Below are positions 1 through 11,372 of a stretch of 14,488 bases of DNA, piece after piece. Origin of the DNA: Podila epigama (taxonomy: Eukaryota > Mortierellomycota > Mortierellomycetes > Mortierellales > Mortierellaceae); assembly GCA_015679605.1 (NCBI GenBank), contig JAAAVE010000156.1:9133-23620 (forward strand), given 5' to 3'. The notes below the pieces were generated by a model that had not been told where the DNA came from, ran no database searches, and was given only the letters and a program-made list of their open reading frames with translations. The position numbers and the translations under genes are program-made. Position 1 is the first letter of the stretch. Each line of letters starts with the position of its first letter.

Positions 1-218
1 CTCAACAAGTGACCATGAACAAAAAAAAAAAAAAATATAATCTCTCACTCCATTCTTAGAACATGACAAAATTGACCAACATCTTGCAGCAGGTCCAGGA
101 GGCCAACTTTGTACTATTGGACAACCTGAGGTCAACCGACCAAGCAAGCTCCAGTCTTTACATCCGACCACCACCACCACCACCTCTACCATCACGACCA
201 CCCCTGCCATCGGAGTGA
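1..218 (+). CDS. 3' end of an unrecognised gene with a proline-rich C-terminus (partial)
   Basis: The last coding exon is about 60..218, ending at TGA 216-218. It gives roughly 52 residues: a helical-looking stretch (NMTKLTNILQQVQEANF, then VLLDNL), then a polyproline tail with six consecutive prolines followed by PSRPPLP, resembling SH3 or profilin ligands. A likely intron lies at 9..59: GTGACC donor, CTCAC branch-like motif near 44-48, TTCTTAG acceptor. Bases 1-8 would then be the end of the previous exon (..QQ). Most of the gene lies left of the window, so I cannot assign a family. The polyproline reading as a protein-binding tail is inference from composition. Another possibility is that ATG 63 opens a short spurious ORF, but the splice acceptor just before it argues for an exon. 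Confidence 0.45.
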
Positions 219-607
219 ATGCTAGATAGTAAAAAAAACTTCAATGTACAGCACTTCAATGTCCATGTGAAAAGAACCGTATTGTTTTTTCAACAGGAGG
301 AACAAATCATTACATATTATAATCCGCCCTTTTTTCCACTCTTGTCCGAATTCACGCTAGTCCAATTGTCCAAATAATTTCACTACAAGGAGCTTCAAAA
401 TCAAGTCTTTGATAATATATCTTGCGGATAAAATATATCATTGCTCATTGTTGTTCTAATGCTTATCTATGAAGTGATGTGGGAATAAAGGGTAGAGAAG
501 GTCGAGGTTGATGCCGAGGTTGTAATGTACCAAAAAAAGGAAAAAAGAAAAATAAATAAGGGTAAGCCCCCTTTGCTCCCAACATGTCACAGCCATGTTC
601 ATTCGCC
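219..607. other. Intergenic region between two convergent genes
   Basis: The stretch holds the 3' flanks of the left-hand + gene and of CK2 beta on the minus strand. It is AT-rich with short poly-A runs. I see no further exon, RNA gene or repeat. Confidence 0.5.
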
Positions 608-2669
608 TCATTTCTTTTGCTTCTTGTTACCTTCGTCTTCTCCTGCTTCCTTCAGCAGCTTGCCTTGGGGGTCAAGAGTGGACGGATCCACTTTGGTCCT
701 CAGCCATTGCATGCGAGGGCCGCTGCGACTGTACTCGGAAATCTTGAAGCCATAGATTGCCGGTGTGTAGATCTTATTGGGGATCTTGGGAACAAGCTCC
801 GGGTACACATGGAACAACATATGCGCAAATGTGGTCCCAAAGTAGGCACCTAGAGGAGCAGTATTGAAACATATGTATAGAAAGAGACAGAAGAAAGCGA
901 GTGTTAGGAAACCCGAGACAATTACAAAAAAAAAGCTCGGTAATTGTGTAGCTGTGTATAGAAAAGTATCATCGAATCAAGAGCATCATCATCATGAACA
1001 ACAACAAAAACAGCAACAAAACACGTTTGACTAACCATCCAGATTATGGTATCTTGAGCTTGGTGGTGAATAAATATCCTTACAGTTGGGGCAGTACAAC
1101 TTTACAGTCTCGACTCCTGGAAGATCATAGCGCCCACAGGGTACAACGTTGGTCGACTGACAGTATGTTCGCGGACAGCTTCCAAAATGTCCCGCTTGGT
1201 ATTTGTCGCCCTGTTTACACATCGCAAGTGAAATGGAAAATAACAACAATAATAAATAAACAACAAGAGAGGTGTGAGTGACATGGTTGCTTTTACAGCA
1301 TGCTCCGACTGTCTGCCTTTGTCATCTTCCATGTCCTTCTACAAGATCCCTTCCATTTGTATATTACCATCTGTTGCAATCCTTGTCGTGTAACAATGAA
1401 GCGCTGATGGATAAGTCCATAAAGTTGTTCAGCCGAGGCCTCGACAATGGACACGTCAGGCACTTTTGTACTATCCTCCTCTAATCAGAAACAGGACAAA
1501 AAAATTGTCCGTCAAGGTTAAAACTTTGGGCTTGCTACTTAGTGAATACATCCGGACACATAAACTGTAGATAAAAGAGAGATGGAGAGAGAGTGAGAAA
1601 GAGAACAGGCGAAATGGGTACCTGGTTCCAAATCCAAGATCATTTCCAGTGCCTCCTTGTAGAATGGGACGATGGAGCTGAGTCCTGTAAGGTTAAAGTC
1701 ATCCTCGACAAATTCGTCTGCGACCTCGGCAAAGTATTGATGTCCGCCGAGTGAACAAAACCATGCGATCCAGGGCATGGACTCTGTTCCTGATTCGTGT
1801 GACATGTCTGAGCCTGTTGAATATGATTTGTAGAGATGAGTCAAGGGGGGAAGGAGAGGATGAGAGAGAGAGAGAAAGAAGATGGGAAGAAAGACATGAA
1901 AGGAGAGTTAATGTCTGATGAAAGGAGGACCGACAGGGTGGATGATTGAATGAATGACTAGCTGATTGACTGGCTTAGCAACTGACTGAATTGAATGGAT
2001 TTGAATTTGAATTGAGTTGATGTGGATCGAATTGATTGAATGGCGGGTTAAGGTCGAGGTGGGAGGTGGAGAATGTATGGATGGGATGGGATGACTTGAA
2101 AAGAAGAAATAGTAATATTAAAAAAAAAGTAGACCCTAGTATGTATAAATTCCGGTGCCTCTTTTTTGTGAGCGTGGACAGGAACGGGTGCGAGAACGTT
2201 GGAAGGGACAGAACAGAACGTCTTCCCAAAGAGGGGGAAAGATATTTTTTTTTTTTTTGCATTATTTTTTTTTTGCGTAGTATCAGCCACGGGGCGCACA
2301 CACACTATGCCAATGCTCCTCTACACGCATTTCACATATCTCATTGTTCCTTGACCAGTGTACATGCCATAGCCATAGCCATAGCCATAGCCATAGAAAT
2401 TCATCCCATCATATCATATCATATCATCTCCTATCGTTGTATTGTATCATTTCGTATATTTTCCTGTCTTGTCCAAGCAAAGAATCCTTCATTGCCCCTT
2501 TTGTTCCTGAGGTGAAGGAATGAATAAAATAAAATCACTCACCATACACTTCATCAACGTGATATTCGCCACTCATGAGTGCCTCGTCGTCTTCATCAGC
2601 ATCCGATACACGATGCTCGAGATAGAGTTCATGCCGGTATTTGCCATCCAAACGCTGTTGTTCCGACAT
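608..2669 (-). CDS. CKB1: Casein kinase II regulatory subunit beta
   Basis: This is the regulatory beta subunit of protein kinase CK2. It dimerises through a zinc finger and docks the catalytic alpha subunits in nucleus and cytosol. Five-exon model, complement of 608..849, 1036..1210, 1368..1480, 1622..1813 and 2543..2669; phases agree and give 282 aa. Visible landmarks are [42 protein letters not shown], the zinc finger CPRTYC with LYCPNC (Cys 156, 161, 184, 187), [28 protein letters not shown] and the fungal SGPRMQWLR tail. The C-terminus is lysine-rich. The first exon encodes a 43-residue acidic extension (DADEDDEAL), as seen in yeast Ckb1, reached across a 729-nt intron (GTGAGT donor at 2542, TTCAACAG acceptor ending at 1814). 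If that exon belongs elsewhere, translation would start at ATG 1805-1803, giving 237 aa. The family call is very secure; the first exon is less so. CKB1 versus CKB2 cannot be decided. Confidence 0.95.
2367..2430. repeat. Simple repeats (CCATAG)5 and an (ATATC)n run
   Basis: Five exact CCATAG units occupy 2367..2396, followed at about 2408..2430 by repeated ATATC units. Both lie within the proposed long first intron of CK2 beta, or in its 5' flank if the short gene model is right. No function is evident; they are likely polymorphic microsatellites. Confidence 0.85.
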
Positions 2670-3366
2670 GTTTTTGCTTTTAATGAAGGTTCTGTTGTGT
2701 CCGTTGCGTTGTGTGCTGAAGGTTTGTAACAATGGCAAAAAAGTGAAATGGTGCTCAAAGATGAGAGTGATGCAGAATGAAGAGTGACCCTGTGGAAAGA
2801 GAAGAAACACCAGAAACCACGACAAAATGAAGAAAAAAAAGAAAAAAAAAAGAAAAAAAAAAGGACTTCAAGGGACAAAGGCAAAGGTCATGAGGGAGTA
2901 AAATGAGGACTGGAGGAAAAGGATGTCAACAACAAAAAAAAAAAAAAAATGGCCCCGCCGGTTTTGTGAGTAGAAAAGGTTATTTTATTTTGTTTTTGTA
3001 AAATTATTGCCCTTGGAAAAAGATTAAAAAAATGAACTTAATTCGTTATGTTAAGGGGCAGTTGCCATCTATTCTGAGAGTGGCTTGGTTGTTATGGCAA
3101 TAAGTCTGATCTATTTTTTTTTCTTTCTCTCTTTTTTCCTTCCTTCTTTCCCTTCATCCCACCCTTCATCCCTACACTACATCTCCCAAAAGGTAATTTA
3201 AACATTCCAAACAACATGCCCATTGGCATAACTCCAACAATCGACAATTTACAAAGATGACTTGATCGACCCATAACACGTCACAACTGAATTACCATTG
3301 TGTTGAACAAAATACAGTTTCAGCCTTGTCTGAGTTCATTCTCGCTTTTTTACGCGATCCACGCAT
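2670..3366. promoter_or_regulatory. Upstream region between CK2 beta (minus) and a candidate + strand gene
   Basis: This 697-nt stretch lies upstream of the CK2 beta start and upstream of the exon-like sequences that begin at 3367 on the plus strand, so it may be a divergent promoter. It contains long A-rich runs (about 2827-2863 and 2933-2949) and a T/CT-rich tract at 3112-3160 typical of fungal core promoters. No confident exon or RNA gene is seen. A T-rich + frame from about 3094 to 3191 ends at a GTAATT donor-like site, but it is low complexity and I do not call it. Confidence 0.4.
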
Positions 3367-4108
3367 ATGAAACATCAAAACATCGTCAGTTTTTTAACTC
3401 GTTTTTTTACTCTGTTTTCTTGGATTCATCAGATACAAGAGGCAATTCTTTATCTTTTTAGTAGCCGTGTCGTATTATGGATCCTTGTGACAACAGGAAT
3501 GGTATGTATTTTTTTTTTATCTTTACATCTTTGTTCAATTCCCCATTCACGGATCCATCTAGGATTCGTTTTCCTTTTTAATGATTGTAACGCATGACGG
3601 GCGGTCGGAATGTGTTCGTACAAACACTTCAATTATGTCGATATGTCATGCTTCTGAAATTTCCATCCTTGAAATCTCAATCTTTTTTGTTGACTTCAGA
3701 TGATCATTTAACTAACCTGGATGTTGGTTTGTCTTTTGTTCAGATGTCTTGTCTAGATATCTTTGTCGCATTTCTCCTCGACACGGGCATTGTTAACCTT
3801 CAATGGTATGTTCCTTGTGCATTTCAACACTCCTCTCCTTCAGTACTCGTGAATTCGTTCCAACGATGAGTATCAAAGCATGTCAAGCTCAACAATCTGA
3901 AATCGATGGAGACCCCATCTTTAAAGTTGTGACTATTCTAAACCTGAGACCGTTATCATTCACCCTTTCCTTCCACCTTCATACATCCAATGACACCTTT
4001 TTTCGATGCGTGTATTCTAACGGATAAATTCTGTCTGCCTCTCTTTTCAATTGCTACGTTCAGGCTATTTTGGACTTCTCGGATAATGCACTTGTCAGTC
4101 AGTCATGA
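3367..4108 (+). CDS. Candidate spliced gene of unknown function with hydrophobic exons
   Basis: I do not recognise this gene. Four exon-like blocks keep one reading frame: 3367..3501 (ATG start, ends before GTATGT), 3744..3805 (after TTTTGTTCAG, before GTATGT), 3844..3925 (after CTCCTTCAG, before GTTGTG) and 4064..4108 (after TACGTTCAG, ends TGA). The last intron contains a good branch motif, CTAAC near 4017. Joined, they would encode about 107 residues with hydrophobic N-terminal segments (RVVLWILVTTGM, LDIFVAFLLDTGIVNL), a polar stretch (QAQQSEIDGDPIFK) and the C-terminus AILDFSDNALVSQS. The stop lies 92 bp from the HIT1 stop, a normal convergent spacing. Weak points: the 3806..3843 intron would be only 38 nt, no homologue is recognised, and another exon near 3563-3690 is possible. 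It could instead be a non-coding transcript or a decayed gene. Confidence 0.33.
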
Positions 4109-4200
4109 AAGATGAACGGTAAGGGATATCTTGTATAGTAGAATATTTATAGAATGAATAAAAATCATCATATTTAAAAAGACTTGTACGCAAATGATAT

Positions 4201-5132
4201 TTATATTGGTTTGCCCATGCCCATGGCTTCCAATACTTGTTCAGTCCCGGTCTGACCGGGAGCTCTTCCTACGATGGCGAGAATTTCTTCTGAAAACTCC
4301 ATGAATCGTTGGTCCTCTTTCCTTGCCTTGTCCAATGCATACTCTGGATTCTCACTGCTGTCAATCATGCGTATCAGGCGTCTGAGTCCATCATTCTGGA
4401 GGAACTCTTGAAGCTTTGTTGATTGAGCGATGCGTGACAGTTGCTCGTCGTTGAGTAATGCGACGGATTCCTCTTGTAAATAATCTGGCCTTTGCTCAAC
4501 AGGTGGTACTGGGATGGTATCTATAATGTATGAGTAGTGAAATGAGTGTTAGATTGAATGGTGGAAGTGGTGGTGATGGGTATCTTGAAATCTTTGTGCA
4601 AGAGAATGAATGGTTTGTCCCAACAACGAGTGTACAGAGTGAACATAAAAAAAAAACTTGTCAAAGCAACAAACCTGGTTCAGGGACAGGAGCTGGTTTT
4701 TCACATGGTGTTTCTGCAAGGGTCAAGACAGATTAGGTGAGATTAGGCGAGATGGATCAAGAGTCGTGGAGGTGAGAGAGTGTTATTAAAAAAAGATCGA
4801 ATATTTGCAGCAGATCGGTCGTAAGGGAGTCTGTATCCGCAAACATCAGATCATCTACCTTTATGCTTCTTGTAACAGCTTAACGAACAGCTATAAAACA
4901 ATACAACATATCAAACATGTTTGGGATGCCAAAGGATGCAAGTTAGTTAGGCAAACGTAGAAACCATGAAGTGTCTACATTCATGCACTTGAAGCCTCAC
5001 ACGCACACACACAAACACACAAACACACATGTCATTCGGCAGTATTCATTACTAGGGTATCGTGCAAATGGGGCACTTGTATTTGAATTCATTCGTGTCA
5101 CAGACACGGCAGAGCTTTTTCGTCTTTTCCAT
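4201..5132 (-). CDS. HIT1: HIT-type zinc finger protein Hit1/ZNHIT3, box C/D snoRNP assembly factor
   Basis: In yeast and human this nuclear protein stabilises Rsa1/NUFIP during assembly of box C/D snoRNPs. Exons are the complement of 4201..4520, 4675..4713, 4859..4890 and 5053..5132; phases agree and give 156 aa, matching human ZNHIT3 (155). The start at 5132 places the zinc finger immediately after MEKTKKL. The HIT finger is spread over three exons: Cys 8, 11, 20, 23, 28, 32, His 36 and Cys 41 (LCRVC, KYKCPIC, YCSLSCYKKHKETPC). A proline-rich linker follows (PAPVPEPDTIPVPPVEQRP). The C-terminal helical domain contains LQEFLQNDGLRRLIRMID and RFMEFSEEILAIVG, matching the family's C-terminal region. 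The 32- and 39-nt internal exons are too short to show up as open frames alone. It is divergent from FIBP, start codons 424 bp apart. Confidence 0.93.
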
Positions 5133-5556
5133 AGTGCTAGATCAGAATGGTTTTGTTTGTTGTGTAAATGAATGTAAAAGGTCAAAGAGTAATGTCTCTC
5201 GCTCTTTTTTTTTTTGGTTCAAGAAGAGCAAGACACGTGATCTCATATCACAATGTCATTTGCCCTGTGGGATGCCATGCATTCCATTCAGCTCCACTCG
5301 ACATTCGCTGTGTTTCTCTTGACCCAATTCTCACTTTGTCCTTTTTCTGTTGTCGACAGGAGCAGTGCTCCCATAACAAATCTACACGGACGACCACCAA
5401 CATCACTACTACCCTATACCTACCTTTTTCCCTGGATAACATCACATCCAAGCAAAAAAAACGACAACGAAACGCAAACAACACACCCATAAACAATCAA
5501 TACATCCATTTTTCACACGCATAAACTTCCTTGTCACTTTTTAATTCAAATTGGAA
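5133..5556. promoter_or_regulatory. Divergent intergenic region between HIT1 and FIBP
   Basis: These 424 nt separate the HIT1 start (minus) from the FIBP start (plus) and must hold both promoters and 5' UTRs. There is a T9 run at about 5207-5216 and an A/C-rich stretch leading to the FIBP start. Short ORFs here are unlike any family I know. No TATA box stands out. Confidence 0.5.
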
Positions 5557-7358
5557 ATGTCAGAATGGATGGTCACTACCTCCAGCGCCGTTGTCCTGGA
5601 TGAGTCAATACTTCAGCTGTGGTTGCTTGGTCACAATGGTATACATATACAAAGCTTTTTTTGTCGCATTCTTTATTTTTCTCGGCGACACACGTTCTTT
5701 TCTCATCTTCCAATGTACTTTTTTCATTGGAAACAAGTTCAAGCATAGCATGCTCTTTTCTTGGGAGTAGACAACAGGAGAGTTGGAAGGGTGTTAATGA
5801 GGAAATCAGATGAAACCAACCACTTATACTTTCTTTCTATACAATGGGAAAACCACTTTTCTTTTAGTGGACCAAGCAACACAGAAACGCATGCCATCGA
5901 TCCAACCGCCAGTTCCAGCACGTGTCCTCAAGAGTTACATCACATCCCAGTATCGCACGTACGAGTTGATGCATCATTATCTACACCATCCACGTCACTT
6001 TGCAGGCCAATTCATGTTCCCCTTGTCGCTGAGTGCCAAGCAACACTTAATCGAGAGGTATTATAGTTATACCATCCTTTTTTTTATCTACTTTCAAGCC
6101 CACTTCTGGTACCTTCAAAAGAACAATGTCTTAGAACAGTATACCCAACGTCTTTTTCTTTCTTTTTATTTAATACTACCTAGATATTACAGTTTTGATG
6201 AGTCTGTGATCCGTGAAATCTTGGGCAAGAAGCTGAATTCAAGGACGAGAAAGGATTTGGATGAAGTGCATGAAAAGACGGGTGTCAAGCTACCAAGTTG
6301 TCGTCGTCAGGTAAAGAGCATTTTTTCTTTTGTCATTTCTAATCGTTTTTTTTTGTCACTTGAAGAAGATATGCCTAGTGTTAGGATGACAGATAGGATG
6401 AGGATGGATATGTGATTCACTGTAACTTACACGAGATACCCATCATCTTATCCGTCTACCAACATGTTTTTCTTTAGTTTGACAACCTGAAGAGAGTTAT
6501 GAAGAAGGTAGAAGATGCAGAAGGAAGAACTTTGGTGCAGGATATTGAACATCAGTTTCTATTGCCTCATGAACTTGCAAAGTAAGAATCTCTGTGGATT
6601 TGCTTCCCCCCCAAAAAAAGGAGAGGCTACAATCATGTTCACACCCGAAATATTCATTATGCATGTTCAATTCTATTGTCTGTCATGGGCTCTTTCTCAC
6701 GCTCACTCACACACTCTCTCTCCCTTCTCTTTTTTGAATCTCTAGACAGTATGCACATATCTTGTTTATAGCGTACAACAAACTGGATACATCCAGGAAA
6801 CGACTTTCTTGTTACCAGTTTGGCGATTTCGAGTATTGTGGTGCGGTGTTGATGCAGTACTGGACAGCATCGACTATGGATACAATGCCGGAATTTGACC
6901 CGCACTTGGCACAGGATGTGAGGGATCTCAAGTCACTCATGCTGAACGACCGTGCAGTTTTAGATGAGCTCCGGAATCGTATCTCAAACAACCTCGGACA
7001 GTCTGCACACCCACCAGTTCTGGAACGGATACAGAGTAATTTCAAGGTCATCTTGCGCAATATGCTCTCGGTGGGGAGTATGATTAACCAGCAAAAGGAG
7101 GTGCGGAATATATTTGGAGAGATTGCAGACAAAATCGTGGACGCGTTTCTGCAAGTGGGCTGGTCGCCTGTGGACATGGAGTTATTCTTCAACAGCCTGT
7201 TGGCTGAATTTGGCCAGACCACCACCATGACGAGTCGGTACCGCGAGCGGTACGGCACTAGTTGGATGCGTCTCGTCACGGCGATCAAGCTGACGTCTAT
7301 ACGACTTTACAGGCAGCCGACGACTCAATCGCTCTTAACCCGAAGCTTTACCCGATAG
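5557..7358 (+). CDS. FIBP: FIBP family protein (acidic FGF intracellular-binding protein homologue)
   Basis: Human FIBP binds internalised FGF1; its biochemical role is unclear and its role in fungi is unknown. Exons are 5557..5638, 5868..6057, 6184..6310, 6478..6581 and 6746..7358, phase-consistent, giving 371 aa against about 360 in animals. Family signatures run colinearly: LDESILQLWLLGHN at the N-terminus; YRTYELMHHYLHHP; LIERYYSFDESVIREILGKK; RKDLDEVHEKTGVKL with SCRRQFDNLKRVMKKVE; HQFLLPHELAKQYAHILFIAYNK; KRLSCYQFGDFEYC followed by LMQYWT; LDELRNRISNNLG; VERIQSNFK-like and QQKEVRNIFGEIADKIVD; and RYRERYGTSWMRLVTAIKLT near the end. ATG 5557 fits the animal N-terminus. No signal peptide is evident; one short hydrophobic stretch (AHILFIAY) matches a conserved family region. 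The C-terminal tail (RQPTTQSLLTRSFTR) is extra relative to human. It converges on URA6. Confidence 0.93.
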
Positions 7359-8103
7359 CAGGACTTTTTCTGTTTTTTTTTTCTTTTATCATTCTCTCTT
7401 TCTCTCTCTCTGTCCGCATCGTCATTCTCCTAGGAGCACTGCCAATACCTTCCATTGGCCTTTGCTCATTTTTACATTCACTCTCTTTTTATACCTTGTT
7501 GACTACCCACTCGACTTTACGCCCCCATTCAAACTATGTCATGAAAAACTTGAACACCTTACTCTCTCTTTTCCACTTCTTCACCATTTTAACATGTCTT
7601 TTTTTCTTATCGCGTCAGAGCGATCCCCTTCCACTGTGTTCATCCATGCTCGTTCTAGCATCAATCCTTATTCCTTGTACGCATTCGCACGTACTTCCCC
7701 CCATTCCCCCCAATACAACCCCCCTCCATACACAAAAAAATGTATATACAAGAAATACTTGTTTTCGCGATTGATCGACTGGATGTTGAACATAAATGGT
7801 GATTGTTGTGGATATACCTTTTTTTTTTGTCTAAGATATTTAATTCAATGGAATGGTCGTAACTGTGCTGTGTTGTTGTTGGTCTGTCTGTTGTGTGTCT
7901 TTTTTTTTTTGCATTACTTCTTGCTGCTATTGATCCCTGCTGCAAAAAAAAAAAAAAGGTATGGTCAATGACGGTGTGTGTGTTTGATCAATCTTCCCAA
8001 AAGTTGCCATGTCCAGTGTCCAACGGTCTAAAGGTTCGATCCTCTTTCTTTTGCTTTCAACCATCACGTAAACGCAATAATAATAATAATAATAAAAGCT
8101 TAC
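7359..8103. other. Gap between FIBP and URA6 where the missing URA6 exons would be expected
   Basis: This 745-nt stretch contains the FIBP 3' flank, CT-rich tracts, poly-T/poly-A runs (for example 7903-7910 and 7943-7957) and a TAA trinucleotide run near 8075-8096. The minus strand should carry the last roughly 95 codons of URA6, but none of the expected motifs (such as the LID-domain pattern RG-x-TSGR-x-DDN) appears in any frame on either strand. The frame that runs on from URA6 without splicing stops at 7927 after a tyrosine-rich, low-complexity tail. The + strand ORFs here are also low complexity. Confidence 0.6.
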
Positions 8104-9391
<1,288 letters not shown>

Positions 9392-9679
9392 TATGAATTG
9401 AAGGGATGGATGATGTTTTCGTGAATGAGTTGGAAAAGATGATGAAAGAAAAAGATGTTCCTGTTCCTTTTCCCTTTAAAAAAAAAGATCACAGCCACAG
9501 CCACAGCCACAGACGATCTTGAAAAATTCAATTGAGAGACAGATTTAGAGATATTTTGCATATGCCATTGCCAAAAAGCACAATTGAAGCCATGCGATGC
9601 TTCATATATATTACAAGTATTTTTTCTGGTGAAAGGTAGGACATGAGGTGTTTGAAAAAAGAGAACAAAACATCTATTT
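9392..9679 (-). promoter_or_regulatory. Spacer between GCD7 stop and URA6 start
   Basis: This 288-nt spacer holds the GCD7 3' flank and the URA6 promoter/5' UTR, both on the minus strand. At 9491..9512 there are just over three ACAGCC units flanked by AAGATC (9485-9490) and its inverted copy GATCTT (9515-9520). A minus-strand ORF spans it but lacks coding character. Confidence 0.5.
9491..9512. repeat. ACAGCC hexanucleotide repeat
   Basis: Three ACAGCC units plus a partial fourth lie in the spacer upstream of URA6. They are framed by a 6-bp inverted repeat, AAGATC/GATCTT. Probably a microsatellite; a regulatory role is possible but unsupported. Confidence 0.75.
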
Positions 9680-11372
9680 CTACAAGTCAAAGGTATGATC
9701 ATCGGGATCATAGTTCTCGACACTAGTGCACAAACGTATAGTCAATTGATAAAAAAATTAGCAAATTGCGTCCAGACATTTCCAAAGAACAATCATAGGG
9801 TACAACAAACGAAAAAATACATACATCAGACGGTAAAGGTATGATGGAGGATGACCGCCCTGGTTGGTGATAAAGAGATTCACAAAGTCGGGCGAGACAT
9901 AGTCGTAGTAAGGGTTGGTCACCGTCACCTTTTCAATGAGATCACCTAGAACGCGTGTCATTTGGATCAGTTCGTCAGTTTAGTCAGGCACTCTTTCTGT
10001 CAGGTTCACGTGTCAGAACGTACGCAACTTGGAAATACGCTATAAAGCAGCTTTTTCATTTTTTTTCTCCTTACCTTCTTCGAATCCCAAGACAGAGTCA
10101 GGGTTGATAGTGACATTGAAACTGTCCTCGTCATATGGATACAAAGGCGAAAGCTTATACAGACCAGTGCAAACAACAACTGGAATTGAATGGTGTTTGG
10201 CGGCGGCAGCCATCATATGAGATCCAGAAATGGCGACCAAACCTCCGTTGGCCAGAACTATTGTTCATGAAAATAAAAGAGGATCATCCCAACGTTAGGA
10301 CATCCATACGGCAGAGCATGATCCAGACATGGGAAATAAAAATCAAGTCATCCTGCAAAACAACAAGAGGAATAGATACATACCCGCATGAGTTCCAAGA
10401 ATGACTTTGTTGACACGGGACATGACAGCAAATACTGCAGAGTCAGGGATCACAGTCGTCTCAATTCCTGCTTTCGACAATTCCAGAGCCATCTCCTGAC
10501 CTTGGTAGCTATTACATTCAGAAAAATCAAGTGAAAAGAGACAATATATATAAATATAGACGTCAGTCGAAAAAGAGGTTCAATGCTGCTTCTGTTTCAA
10601 AGTATGGACGGTACGACAGGTGGTACACTTACGAGGGCGCGGTTTCGGCAACCAGGACCTGGAATTTTCTCTTGCTAGCAGCCATCTTCAAAAATTCTTC
10701 GACAGTCTTGGATCGTCCAATAGTCATAATAATCTCACTAGGGTAAATTCATACGAAAAAAGAAAGTGAGGGGTTGTTGTTGAGTATAGAGAAAATACAT
10801 ATTTGAGATAGAATGAGTCATATTCAGGACCAAACAAAAAAGAAAAGCAAGGAACGATGGCAAAGGAGAAAATAGACATACTTTGAGTGAATGTGCAGAG
10901 GAGCCTGGTTCTTGATGTTATCGTGGATAGTCTCGAGCTCAATTTTGATGTCGCGCACCTCTTGGATAATATTGCTTCTTAAAGAGTGCGAGAACTGGAC
11001 CTGTCCTTCCTGAGCCGCACCACTCTCACCCAAAAGATTGTACATCGAAGAGGAGGTTGTCAGGGGGGCAGCGTGGTGGTGGAAATCGGTATTGCTCTTG
11101 TCGTTCTCAGCCTCTCGGTACTCCTCACGAATCACATGGAGAACGCGACGAATGATGTTGCCCACAGCAAGCTCTGTTGGGTTTGCCTGGATCAACTTTT
11201 GGCCCACGGACTTGACAAGGTTCAGCAGCTGAGTGGCTGTTGACCAGTTGTTCTTGGAGATGACAACTACCAAGAGTTTCAAAGTTGCCTGCGAAACAGC
11301 TGACGATCCCACCAACTGACGACGCTTTAGCTTGGCGACCAAGTCATCTACAAGTTCATTCTTGCTGCTCAT
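9680..11372 (-). CDS. GCD7: Translation initiation factor eIF2B subunit beta
   Basis: This is a regulatory subunit of eIF2B, the guanine nucleotide exchange factor for eIF2; with alpha and delta it senses phosphorylated eIF2 in the cytosol. Exons are the complement of 9680..9722, 9825..9945, 10075..10257, 10384..10508, 10633..10737 and 10882..11372. All phases agree, giving 355 aa (human 351). The N-terminal helical half includes [18 protein letters not shown] and [20 protein letters not shown]. The C-terminal Rossmann-like half shows [128 protein letters not shown] and the end DPDDHTFDL. The beta assignment rests on this C-terminus (SYIYRLMSELYHPDDH in human) and the KLSP segment. The start at 11372 is the first Met and fits the family N-terminus. 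Confidence 0.96.

Noticed and set aside
2036-2515. 159-codon + strand open frame
   Set aside because: It spans the CCATAG repeat and long T runs, has low-complexity content, and lies within the proposed CK2 beta intron or 5' flank.
3863-3947. Possible box C/D snoRNA (ATGA near 3863, CTGA near 3896 and 3944)
   Set aside because: The C box is incomplete (no RTGATGA) and the terminal stem is weak; an exon reading explains the sequence better.
6812-7288. 158-codon minus-strand open frame
   Set aside because: It is the antisense shadow of the conserved last FIBP exon.
7262-7971. Two 169-170 codon + strand open frames after FIBP
   Set aside because: One overlaps the FIBP coding end in another frame; both are CT-rich, rich in Phe/Leu/Ser, and lack any domain.
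8033-8042. GGTTCGATCC, identical to a tRNA B-box
   Set aside because: No acceptor stem, D-arm or anticodon arm can be drawn upstream; the surrounding sequence is not tRNA-like.
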